A DNA stretch of 20,059 nucleotides. Origin: CAZADH01 sp964483805. GTDB taxonomy: Bacteria > Muiribacteriota > Ozemobacteria > Ozemobacterales > Ozemobacteraceae. The stretch is from assembly GCA_964483805.1 (NCBI GenBank), contig CAZADH010000092.1, positions 1 through 20,059 on the forward strand. The letters are read 5' to 3'. Of the stretch, positions 7,346 to 14,332 are shown in pieces. The notes beneath the pieces were generated by a model. The model searched no databases. It saw nothing but the letters and a program-made list of their open reading frames with translations, and had not been told where the DNA came from. Position numbers and translations under genes: made by a program. How positions within the stretch are numbered: position 1 is the stretch's first letter; each line of letters begins with the position of its first letter.

Positions 7346-7378
7346 TTGCGTCGACTTTTTCGAATCATGTGGTAGGAT
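7346..7378 (+). promoter_or_regulatory. Possible promoter for the antiporter gene
   Basis: TAGGAT (7373-7378) resembles other -10 elements of this window. The nearest -35 candidates are TTGCGT (7346-7351, spacing 21, too long) and TCGACT (7351-7356, spacing 16). Transcription from TAGGAT would start near 7385, which would leave out most of the 5' strand of the outermost leader stem, so either the promoter or that stem is misassigned. Confidence 0.25.
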
Positions 7379-7380
7379 GA

Positions 7381-7476
7381 AGTCTCGCTCCTGTCGCGCT
7401 CTCCGGGTTCGCTCCGGGTCAGCCGGAACGCCGTGGGTGGGCGGAGAGGGCGAGCCCAGCGATCCTCGGGCAGACT
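7381..7476 (+). ncRNA. Candidate structured 5' leader RNA (possible cis-regulatory element)
   Basis: The leader before the antiporter can fold into a nested arrangement. Stem A is AGTCT (7381-7385) with AGACT (7472-7476). Stem B is TCGCGCTCTCC (7394-7404) with GGAGAGGGCGA (7443-7453), 10 of 11 pairs. Inside B are hairpin C, CCGG (7414-7417) with CCGG (7423-7426) extended by GTT/AAC, and hairpin D, GCC (7430-7432) with GGC (7440-7442). Outside B, GCCC (7454-7457) pairs with GGGC (7468-7471) as hairpin E. Helices C/D, D/B, B/E and E/A abut without spare bases. I could not match it to the consensus, as I remember it, of the c-di-AMP, fluoride, Moco, ZTP, cobalamin or guanidine riboswitches. GC-rich sequence folds easily, so covariation is needed. 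Confidence 0.4.
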
Positions 7477-7478
7477 CC

Positions 7479-7502
7479 ATGAAGAACGATCGGGACCGAT
7501 GA
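7479..7502 (+). CDS. Possible seven-codon leader peptide overlapping the antiporter start
   Basis: An ATG at 7479 opens a frame of seven codons (MKNDRDR) ending in TGA at 7500-7502. The stop overlaps the antiporter start region (CGATGATGAAA) in the ATGA manner typical of translational coupling. It begins two bases after the last leader stem. No clear ribosome binding site precedes it, so it may be coincidental. Confidence 0.25.
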   Translation: MKNDRDR

Positions 7503-9304
7503 TGAAACCAAGCAACTCCGTCGGGATGGTCACCGCACTGATGCTCTCCGCCGTGGCGGCGCACGCTTCGGCTGCTCCGGCCGCCGGCGGTGGCATGGGA
7601 CTGGTCACCGCCATCGGTTTGTCGGTCGTCACCGCCGCCGTGGTGTCGAGCCTGTTCTTCCGCGTCAAACAACCGGCATTGCTCGCCTATATCGTGGCCG
7701 GCCTGGCCCTGCAGCTCGGGTTCGCCAAGCAGTTCGGCCCGTCGCTGCCGATGATGGAACAGGTCTCGCACCTCGGCCTGGTCTTCCTGCTGTTCATCAT
7801 CGGCATCGAGATGGACCTGGGCGGCATCCGCAAGATGGGCATGAAAACGGGTCTGGCCATCCTGTTGCAGACGCCGGTTGCCATCGTCGGTACCCTGGCG
7901 GTGCAGTGGTCGATCATGCGCGCCTTTGGCATTGGCCTGCCTGGTCTGGGCGATGCATCGGCGAAGTGGTTCTATTACGCCGTCGTCGTTGCCCTCTCGA
8001 GCACGGCGGTCGTGGTCAAGCTGCTGAGCGACAAGTTCGAGTTGTCGTCGCAGGCGGGGCGGGTCAGCGTGCTGACGCTGATCGCCCAGGACATCTGGGC
8101 CGTGCTGGCATTGTCATACGTGGTCATGCAGGGCAGCCCGGCCGGTTCCGGCGGGGCGGGCGTGTTGCTGCAGATGCTCGGTGGCGCCGTGCTGCTCATT
8201 GCGGCGATCATCGTCGTTTCACGGTACGTGCTTGCGCGGGTGCTGCTGGGCATGACCCGCTCCCCCGACCTGGTTGCGCTCGTGTCGCTTGGTTGGTGCT
8301 TTCTTTGTGCCGAGGGGTTTGCCCTCATCGGCTTCTCGGCCGAAATGGGCGCGCTCGTGGCCGGGTTGACCATCGGTCGCCTGCCGATTCGCACCGAGAT
8401 TCTTGCCAAGGTCATGAGCCTGCGCGATTTCTTCATGGCCCTGTTCTTCGTCGCTCTCGGGATTTCGCTGCCGACCCCGTCGTGGCCGATCATGCGCGAG
8501 GCCATGCCGCTGGTCGTCTACATCTTCGTGGCCCGCCTGGTGTTGTTCACCCCGACGCTGCTGTTGGCCAATCAGGGGCCGATCGTCGCGCTTGCCTCGC
8601 CGATCAGCCTGGCCCAGATCAGCGAGTTCGCCCTGTTGCTGGTGCCGATCGGTGTGGCGCAGAACGCCTTGACCACCCACGATGCCGGCATCATTTCGTA
8701 TGCGATGATGCTCTCGGTGCTCGTGTCGACCTATGCGATCAAGTACAATCATCATCTTGCTATTGTATTGACACGCAAGCTCGGATTGCATCGCCGCTTC
8801 GGCTTGGCGCGGGCAGGGGCCTCGGCCGGTGCCGACGCCGGCGACGGCCACGACGACGGGCATCACGGCGGCGTCGAGATCGTCCTGCTCGGTTATCACC
8901 ACAACGCTGCGCAGATCGCCGCGCTGGCGGCCGCATCATCCCCGGATCTGCTCGAACGTATTCTGGTGATCGACTTCAACCTGCAGAACCACGCAGCCAT
9001 TGCCGCGCTCGGCATGAAGGTGGTCTACGGTGATGTGGCCAACCCCGAAACCCTGCGCCACGCCGGCGTCGAGTCGGCCCGCGTCGTGGTCTGCACCTTG
9101 AGCGATACCTTCTTGCGCGGCATCAACAACCTGCGGCTCTTTCAGACCGTGAGCGCGATCAACCCCGAGATCCGCTTCGTCGCCACCGTGACCGGTGACG
9201 ACCAGGCGGCCGAGTTGCGCGACAAGGGCGTGTTTGCCTGTATCTGCCCCGAGCGCGAAGCCGCCCCGGCCTATCTGGGCGCCCTCAACGACGCGATTTC
9301 GTAA
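7499..9304 (+). CDS. CPA2-family monovalent cation:proton antiporter with RCK domain (KefB/KefC-like)
   Basis: From ATG at 7499 (or the adjacent ATG at 7502) the product is 601 residues. Residues 1-30 look like a signal peptide (MVTALMLSAVAAHASA, then Ala/Gly-rich), an unusual addition for this family. Residues about 34-430 hold 11-13 hydrophobic segments with CPA2 hallmarks: FLLFIIGIEMDL, ALSSTAVVVKLLSDKF, a central EMGALVAGLTIG, and SLAQISEFALLL. A Gly/Asp/His-rich linker (about 440-457) leads to a cytoplasmic RCK (TrkA-N) domain at 458-601. Its Rossmann acidic residue is present (Asp492 in LVIDF), but the expected GxGxxG loop reads GYHHNA (465-470). The protein should exchange K+ or Na+ for H+ across the inner membrane. 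Lack of the glycine loop suggests altered or lost nucleotide binding. A structured leader and a short upstream ORF precede it. The substrate ion cannot be decided from sequence. Confidence 0.93.
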   Translation: MMKPSNSVGMVTALMLSAVAAHASAAPAAGGGMGLVTAIGLSVVTAAVVSSLFFRVKQPALLAYIVAGLALQLGFAKQFGPSLPMMEQVSHLGLVFLLFIIGIEMDLGGIRKMGMKTGLAILLQTPVAIVGTLAVQWSIMRAFGIGLPGLGDASAKWFYYAVVVALSSTAVVVKLLSDKFELSSQAGRVSVLTLIAQDIWAVLALSYVVMQGSPAGSGGAGVLLQMLGGAVLLIAAIIVVSRYVLARVLLGMTRSPDLVALVSLGWCFLCAEGFALIGFSAEMGALVAGLTIGRLPIRTEILAKVMSLRDFFMALFFVALGISLPTPSWPIMREAMPLVVYIFVARLVLFTPTLLLANQGPIVALASPISLAQISEFALLLVPIGVAQNALTTHDAGIISYAMMLSVLVSTYAIKYNHHLAIVLTRKLGLHRRFGLARAGASAGADAGDGHDDGHHGGVEIVLLGYHHNAAQIAALAAASSPDLLERILVIDFNLQNHAAIAALGMKVVYGDVANPETLRHAGVESARVVVCTLSDTFLRGINNLRLFQTVSAINPEIRFVATVTGDDQAAELRDKGVFACICPEREAAPAYLGALNDAIS

Positions 9305-9362
9305 CAACACCCCACGACACCGCGTCGACCTGGCGGAGAGTTGTGCGAGTTCCCGGCAATAC

Positions 9363-9379
9363 ATACAATGTAATACAAT
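9363..9379. repeat. Helically phased tandem ATACAAT pair
   Basis: ATACAAT occurs at 9363-9369 and again at 9373-9379, a 10-bp period (about one DNA turn), in the intergenic region between two convergent genes. The same heptamer, or its complement, occurs at four other places in the window. The function is unknown; a protein-binding site is one possibility. Confidence 0.4.
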
Positions 9380-9391
9380 CGCCACGACCGC

Positions 9392-9422
9392 CGTCGCCCC
9401 ATCGGACCGTGGCGGGGCAACG
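9392..9422. terminator. Hairpin between convergent genes, weak terminator candidate
   Basis: CGTCGCCCC (9392-9400) pairs with GGGGCAACG (9414-9422) at eight of nine positions around a 13-base loop. It lies between the antiporter stop and the TPR-gene stop and could serve either strand. There is no T-tract on either side, so this is tentative. Confidence 0.35.
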
Positions 9423-9487
9423 GGTGGTTCGGCCTCGCGGGCTCAGAACGCGCGGGAACGCCGAGTCGTTTGGGGGCGCCGAAGACT

Positions 9488-10783
9488 TTACACCAGTGCT
9501 GCGCGCACCCGCTTGAGGCCTTCGTCGGCCAGGTCTCGTTGCTTCTGGGTCTGGGCGTGTTGCTTGAGCAACTGGAAGTTCTTCAGTGCCAGTTCGTGGT
9601 TGCCCAGCGCTTCGTGTGTCTCAGCCAGGCCCTGGAAAGCGTAGGCGTCTTTGGCGTCGAGCTTCTGGACCTCGCTGAAGGTGGCCAGCGCCTGCCGGCG
9701 CAGGCCGGCCATCAAGAAGGCCCGCCCCAGGCTGTTCATGGCGTAGATGTCTTCGGCATCGTGCTCGACTGCAAGCATCAGGTGGTAGATCGCCCGCGGC
9801 AGATCGTGCCCGTCGCGATACGCTTTGCCCAGATTGTAATGGGCGTAGGCGTAGTCGGGCTTCGCGGCCACCGACTTCTGGAACTGCTCGATCGCCTTGT
9901 CGCGGTGGCCCTCGAGCAGTTCGAGTTTGCCCATGTTGTTGAGCACGAACGGGTCGTTGGCCTCGAGAGCGAGCGCTTGGCTGAAGGCTTTGCGCGCCTC
10001 GGGCAGCATGCCCTTGTCCATGTAGATGACCCCGAGGTTCTTGCTGATGCCGGCCTTGTCGGCACCGCCTTCGCCGCCGGCCATCGCCGCACTGAACGCG
10101 CGGTTTGCCTCGTCGGAACGCCCCTGTTCGAGATAGATGCGCGCCAGGTAATAATGTGCCTGCGCGTGCCCGGCATCGTGCTCGACCAGGCGTTTGAACC
10201 AGGTCTCGGCGTCGCCGAGGCTGGCCATCTCCATGTGAATGCGGCCCTGCAAGAGCATCGCCATGGTGTTGTGCTGGTCTTTCTTCAACACGATCTGCAG
10301 CTCTTTCTGGGCGCGGGCGACGTCGTTGAGCTCGAGCATGACCTCGACCAGCGACAGCCGGTTGTACATGTCGTCGGGCGAGCGCTTGAGCGCGTTCTCG
10401 AGCGTCTCGAGACAGCGTTCGTATTCGCCGTGCATCTTGTAGGCGAGCGCCAGCGAGTTGAGCGCGTATTTGTCGTTGGGGTTTTGACTTACCGTGTATT
10501 CGAGTGTCTGGATGGCGCGATCGACGTCACCCTGCTCGAGATAGGCGTTGCCGAGCAGGTAGTTGGTGTAGAGATCTTGTTCTTTCAGGGCCAGCGACTT
10601 CTCGAGCAGGTGCATGACCTGGTCGAACTTGCCCAGTTCCTTGGCGGCGATCGCCAGCTTGTTGAGCGTGTAGACGTCGTCGGGTTTCGACTTCAACGCT
10701 TCTTGAAAAAGGTCGAGGGCCTTCTGGAAATTCTTGACCTTCAGCGCTTCGCAACCTTGTTTGTAGGCTTCCTGAAAATCCAT
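9488..10783 (-). CDS. Tetratricopeptide-repeat protein (431 aa)
   Basis: The protein is almost wholly TPR repeats of about 34 residues, starting at the N-terminus (MDFQEAYKQGCEALKVKNF) and running to the end, with about eleven or twelve repeats by eye. Consensus positions are clear, for example ALDLFQEALKSKPDD, AYLEQGDVDRAIQTLEY, YYLARIYLEQGRSDEA and AHYNLGKAYRDGHDLPRAI. There is no signal peptide, membrane segment or catalytic domain, so it is probably a cytoplasmic scaffold for protein-protein contacts. ATG at 10783 is chosen because GGGAGG lies five bases upstream; the longer open frame lacks such a site. The gene follows gatB by 182 bp on the same strand and has a candidate promoter of its own, so it may be independent of the gat operon. 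The binding partner is unknown. Confidence 0.9.
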   Translation of the reverse strand: MDFQEAYKQGCEALKVKNFQKALDLFQEALKSKPDDVYTLNKLAIAAKELGKFDQVMHLLEKSLALKEQDLYTNYLLGNAYLEQGDVDRAIQTLEYTVSQNPNDKYALNSLALAYKMHGEYERCLETLENALKRSPDDMYNRLSLVEVMLELNDVARAQKELQIVLKKDQHNTMAMLLQGRIHMEMASLGDAETWFKRLVEHDAGHAQAHYYLARIYLEQGRSDEANRAFSAAMAGGEGGADKAGISKNLGVIYMDKGMLPEARKAFSQALALEANDPFVLNNMGKLELLEGHRDKAIEQFQKSVAAKPDYAYAHYNLGKAYRDGHDLPRAIYHLMLAVEHDAEDIYAMNSLGRAFLMAGLRRQALATFSEVQKLDAKDAYAFQGLAETHEALGNHELALKNFQLLKQHAQTQKQRDLADEGLKRVRAALV

Positions 10784-10947
10784 ATTGACCTCCCGCCCCG
10801 TGCGGTCTTGTTCGAATCGGCCGGAGGCATACGCCCCCTGCACCACGCCTCACCTGTTCAGACGGCCTGCCCGGGCTCCTTGGCTACGCCTTTGAGCCGA
10901 ACGGGACTCCACCCAGACCGCCGTCGTTGTCCACCGGATCACTGCCA

Positions 10948-10977
10948 ATTCTACGGGAAACACCGCTACTTCTTCAA
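10948..10977 (-). promoter_or_regulatory. Candidate promoter for the TPR gene
   Basis: On the minus strand TTGAAG (10977-10972) and TAGAAT (10953-10948) are separated by 18 bp. The -35 lies in the last codons of gatB. This would give a leader of about 160 nt before the TPR gene. TAGAAT also occurs upstream of the TPR gene at 17335-19182. Confidence 0.35.
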
Positions 10978-12414
10978 GGCATCGAGCGCCGCCTTCATCA
11001 GGCGGTTCAATGTCGCCGGATCGGCCTTGCCCTTCATCTGCCGCATCACCTGGCCGACGAGGAAACCGATCGCCTTCTCTTTGCCGGCCAGATAACTCTG
11101 CACCGACTCGGGGTTCGCGTCGATCGCCGCCGCCACCGCCTGCTGAATCGCGCCCTCGTCCGACACCACCGCGAGGTTGTGCTTGGCGACGAGATCGGCC
11201 GCACTCTCGGAGGTGCCGAGCATCATCTCGAACACCTTCTTGCCGATGGTGCCCGAGATCTTGCCGTCGCCGATCAGCTTGATCAGCCCCGCCATGCGGT
11301 CGGCCGCGATCTGGAAACCATCGATGGCCAGGCTCTGTGCCTTCAGCACCCGCAGCACTTCGCCCATCACCCAGTTGGCGGCGGCCTTGCCGTCACCGCT
11401 GGCTTTGGCAACGTTTTCGAAGTAGTCGGCGAGCAGGCGTTCGGTGCCGAGTACCTCGGCATCGGCAGCCGGAATCGCGTACTGCTCGGTCATCCGGGTC
11501 ACCCGCGGGCGGGGCAACTCGGGCAGCGCGCGGCGGATCTCGTCGCGCCAGGCCTCATCCACGTGCAGGGGCGGCAGGTCGGGATCGGGGAAGTAGCGGT
11601 AGTCGTGCGCCTCTTCTTTCGAGCGCATCAGGAAGCTCTCTTCTTTGTTTTCGTCCCAGCCGCGGGTTTCCTGGTGCAGCTTCTCGCCCCGCGCGAGCGC
11701 GTGCGTCTGGCGGCGCACCTCGTATTCGATGCCGCGTTTCACGGCCTTGCACGAGTTGATGTTCTTCAATTCGATCTTTACGCCGTATTGCTCCTCGCCC
11801 CGGGGGCGCAGCGAGATGTTGGGCTCGCAGCGCAGCGAGCCCTCCTCCATGTTGCCGTCGCAGACCTCGAGATACTGCAGGATCTGGCGCAACTGCGTGA
11901 CGTAGTCGTAGGCCTCGTCGGCCGAGCGGAAGTCGGGTTCGGTGACGATCTCCATCAGTGGTGTGCCCGCGCGGTTCAGGTCGACGAGCGAACCCTCGCT
12001 GACCCCTTCGTGGGTGAGTTTGCCGGCGTCTTCTTCGAGGTGAATACGCCGTATGCGGATCTTCCGCGTTTGTCCTTCGGCATTCTTGACCTCGAGCCAG
12101 CCGTCGGTCGCCACCGGTAGCTCGTACTGGCTGATCTGGTAGCCTTTGGGCAGATCGGGGTAATAGTAGTTCTTGCGGGCGAACCGGCTCAGCGGGTGGA
12201 TGGTGCAGTTCAGCGCCAACGCCGCGCGGACCAACAGTGCGACCGCTTGCCGGTTGACCACCGGCAGCACCCCCGGATGGCCGAGGCAGACCGGGCAGGT
12301 GTTGACGTTCGGCGCGTCGCCGAAACGGTTGGGGCAGGCGCAGAACAGCTTCGCTTTGGTCAGCAACTGCGCGTGAACCTCGATGCCGACGACGAGTTCG
12401 TAATCAGTGGCCAT
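10966..12414 (-). CDS. gatB: Aspartyl/glutamyl-tRNA(Asn/Gln) amidotransferase subunit B
   Basis: GatB binds the mischarged tRNA and activates its Glu or Asp side chain with ATP, so that ammonia from GatA converts it to Gln-tRNA(Gln) or Asn-tRNA(Asn). The 482-residue product is normal in length. It shows the N-terminal GIEVHAQL motif (10-17), the zinc-site cysteines in LFCACPNRF and NTCPVCLGHPG (Cys25, Cys27, Cys40, Cys43), the NYYYPDLPKGYQISQYE segment, and HLEEDAGKLTH of the kinase-like active site. The C-terminal helical and YqeY-like tail domain covers roughly residues 300-482 (for example WVMGEVLRVL and GFLVGQVMRQMKGKADP). It is the last gene of gatC-gatA-gatB, starting 20 bases after the gatA stop, with GAGGA as ribosome binding site and an AT-rich spacer before ATG. 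Confidence 0.98.
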   Translation of the reverse strand: MATDYELVVGIEVHAQLLTKAKLFCACPNRFGDAPNVNTCPVCLGHPGVLPVVNRQAVALLVRAALALNCTIHPLSRFARKNYYYPDLPKGYQISQYELPVATDGWLEVKNAEGQTRKIRIRRIHLEEDAGKLTHEGVSEGSLVDLNRAGTPLMEIVTEPDFRSADEAYDYVTQLRQILQYLEVCDGNMEEGSLRCEPNISLRPRGEEQYGVKIELKNINSCKAVKRGIEYEVRRQTHALARGEKLHQETRGWDENKEESFLMRSKEEAHDYRYFPDPDLPPLHVDEAWRDEIRRALPELPRPRVTRMTEQYAIPAADAEVLGTERLLADYFENVAKASGDGKAAANWVMGEVLRVLKAQSLAIDGFQIAADRMAGLIKLIGDGKISGTIGKKVFEMMLGTSESAADLVAKHNLAVVSDEGAIQQAVAAAIDANPESVQSYLAGKEKAIGFLVGQVMRQMKGKADPATLNRLMKAALDALKK

Positions 12415-12433
12415 ATATTGTATTCCTCGTGTA

Positions 12434-13906
12434 TTACGCCAGACCGGCCGGGGTCGGCTGATGGTGGCCGGTCACATCGAGCAACGACCGGGCGATCGCC
12501 AATAGACGTCGTTCGCCGAAGTGCGGGCCGATCAACTGCAGACCGACGGGCAGCCCGTCGAGCGGTGCGACCGGCACCGAGAGCGCGGGCACGCCGGCCA
12601 GGTTGATGGCGATGGTGCAGATGTCGGCCATATACATGGCCAGCGGGTCGTTGACCAGTTCGCCGAGTTTGAAGGCCGGCGACGGCGTGGTCGGCGACAC
12701 CAGTACGTCGCACTCGGTGAGGGCTGCGGTCAGCTCGTTGGTGATCAAGCGACGCACCTTCATCGCCTTCAGATAGTAGGCATCGTAGTACCCGGAACTG
12801 AGCACGTAGGTGCCCAGAAGAATGCGCCGGCGCACCTCACGGCCGAACCCAGCGCCGCGCGTGCGTGACACCATGTCGATCAGGTCGGTGCCCGACTGGC
12901 GCGGGCCGTAGCGGATGCCGTCGAACCGCGCGAGGTTCGAGCTGGCCTCGGCCGGGGCTACGATATAATACGCAGCCAGTGAGTGTTTCAGGCTGGGCAC
13001 GCTGATCTCCTTGATCGTCATGCCCAGCTTTGCCAGTTGCTCGACCGCGGCCATGACCCGGGTGCGCACGCCGTCGGCGATGCCCTCGCCGAACATCTCT
13101 TTGGGCACCCCGACGCGCAGGCCCTGCACGGGCTGCCGACAGGCCGACAGGTACTCGTGGCCGGCGGGGTCGGGCAGTGAGGTCGAGTCGCGCTGATCGT
13201 GGTGGGCGATGGCGCCGAGCACCATCGCCAGGTCTTCGGGGGTGCGGCCGATCGGGCCGATCTGGTCGAGCGAGCTGGCGTACGCCACCAGGCCGTAACG
13301 CGACACCAGACCGTAGGTGCACTTCAAACCCAGCGTGCCGGTGAACGCGGCAGGCTGCCGCACCGAGCCGCCCGTATCGGACCCGAGGGCTACCGGCACG
13401 AGTCGCGCCGCGACGGCCGTGGCCGAGCCGCCCGACGAGCCGCCGGGAACGCGCGTGCGGTCCCAGGGGTTGCGGGTCGGGCCGTAGGCCGAGTTCTCGG
13501 TCGAACTGCCCATGGCGAACTCGTCCATGTTGGTCTTGCCGAACAACAGCGCGCCCTGCCGGCGCAGGCCGTCGATGGCGCCGGCGTCGTAGATCGGCAC
13601 GAACTTCTCGAGAATGCGCGAGCCGCAGGTCGTGGGTTGGCCGCAGGTCGAGATGTTGTCTTTGATCGCGACCGGCACGCCGAACAGCGGCGCGGCGGCG
13701 CGTGCCGACGCATTGGCGTCGAGAGCGTCGGCCTGGGCGCGAATGGCCACGGCATCGAGATGCAGAAACGCGTGCAGATCGGGGTCGAATTGGGCGGCGC
13801 GGGAGAGCAATACTTCAGCAACATCCCGCACCTTGAACCGCTCGTCGCGGTAACCCTGGCGCAGTTCGGCCGCCGACAACTGATGCAGGTTGGTGGGCGT
13901 TGCCAT
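12434..13906 (-). CDS. gatA: Aspartyl/glutamyl-tRNA(Asn/Gln) amidotransferase subunit A
   Basis: GatA is the glutaminase subunit of the tRNA-dependent amidotransferase and an amidase-signature enzyme. The 490-residue product has the full Ser-cisSer-Lys triad by alignment with known GatA: Lys82 in GVPVAIKDN, Ser157 in the GGSSGGS loop (155-161), and nucleophile Ser181 in GSDTGGSVRQPA. Substrate-channel features such as LFGKTNMDEFAMGSSTENSA (122-141) and the DQIGPIGRT segment are present. The ammonia it releases passes to GatB. The ATG at 13906 lies two bases after the gatC stop, so translation is probably coupled. Nothing is truncated or unusual. With no asparagine or glutamine tRNA synthetase in the window, it is unclear which tRNA the complex serves. 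Confidence 0.98.
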   Translation of the reverse strand: MATPTNLHQLSAAELRQGYRDERFKVRDVAEVLLSRAAQFDPDLHAFLHLDAVAIRAQADALDANASARAAAPLFGVPVAIKDNISTCGQPTTCGSRILEKFVPIYDAGAIDGLRRQGALLFGKTNMDEFAMGSSTENSAYGPTRNPWDRTRVPGGSSGGSATAVAARLVPVALGSDTGGSVRQPAAFTGTLGLKCTYGLVSRYGLVAYASSLDQIGPIGRTPEDLAMVLGAIAHHDQRDSTSLPDPAGHEYLSACRQPVQGLRVGVPKEMFGEGIADGVRTRVMAAVEQLAKLGMTIKEISVPSLKHSLAAYYIVAPAEASSNLARFDGIRYGPRQSGTDLIDMVSRTRGAGFGREVRRRILLGTYVLSSGYYDAYYLKAMKVRRLITNELTAALTECDVLVSPTTPSPAFKLGELVNDPLAMYMADICTIAINLAGVPALSVPVAPLDGLPVGLQLIGPHFGERRLLAIARSLLDVTGHHQPTPAGLA

Positions 13907-13908
13907 GG

Positions 13909-14193
13909 TCAGGCCTCGCCCGTGCCGATGACCTTGGGCACGAGGAACATCTGCCGGCGCGTGGCCTGGCTCAGATTGACCCGCTCTTCGACCGGCCCGG
14001 ATTCGCGGGCCTCGTCGGCGCGGAACGCCGTCGCGGCGTCGGACAGCCCATAACCGGGCACGCTGCTGGTGTCGGCCTGTTGCAGGGTCTCGACGTATTT
14101 GAGAATGTCGGTCAGTTGGCCGGCCATCTGTTGCTCTTCCTCGGGCGCGACGGTCAGCCGCGACAATCGGGCGATGCTCTTGATGTCGAACAT
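13909..14193 (-). CDS. gatC: Aspartyl/glutamyl-tRNA(Asn/Gln) amidotransferase subunit C
   Basis: GatC is the small belt-like subunit that holds GatA and GatB together. The 94-residue product is typical in length and carries the expected N-terminal helix (IKSIARLSRLTVAPEEE), the LTDILKYVETLQQADTSSV segment, and a C-terminal FLVPKVIG that contacts GatA. ATG at 14193 is chosen because AGGAGC lies five bases upstream and because the family begins here; the longer open frame is not supported. It is the first gene of the gatCAB operon. A TAGATT element at 14239-14234 may be the -10 of the operon promoter, but no good -35 accompanies it. Confidence 0.96.
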   Translation of the reverse strand: MFDIKSIARLSRLTVAPEEEQQMAGQLTDILKYVETLQQADTSSVPGYGLSDAATAFRADEARESGPVEERVNLSQATRRQMFLVPKVIGTGEA

Positions 14194-14233
14194 GTCTTGC
14201 TCCTTGTGTGGGCGGGTTCTCGCTCGCGTGGCC

Positions 14234-14239
14234 AATCTA
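14234..14239 (-). promoter_or_regulatory. -10-like element upstream of gatCAB
   Basis: TAGATT on the minus strand lies 40 bases before the gatC start in the 139-bp gap after the metallophosphoesterase gene. It is the same hexamer as the -10 candidate at 2494-2489. The best -35 (TTCGGC) is 19 bp away, so the assignment is weak. Confidence 0.3.
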
Positions 14240-14332
14240 TCACAACGACGCTGACCGTGCCGAACGCGTTTACCGCTGCAATTGGTGGCACGGTGTCGAG
14301 CGGGCGGCTCCCTGGCTCGCTCGCGAATGCTC

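Noticed and set aside
10806..10823. tRNA-like T-loop sequence TTCGAATC
   Set aside because: The flanking bases do not form a five-pair T stem, and no acceptor, D or anticodon arms can be placed around it.
9470..12120. Long plus-strand open frames (541 and 397 codons) opposite the TPR gene and gatB
   Set aside because: The minus-strand genes have clear domains and ribosome binding sites; the antisense frames are compositional shadows.
14219..14325. Direct repeat CTCGCTCGCG at 14219-14228 and 14316-14325
   Set aside because: A 10-base GC-rich match is not surprising at this composition, and no further similarity extends from it.
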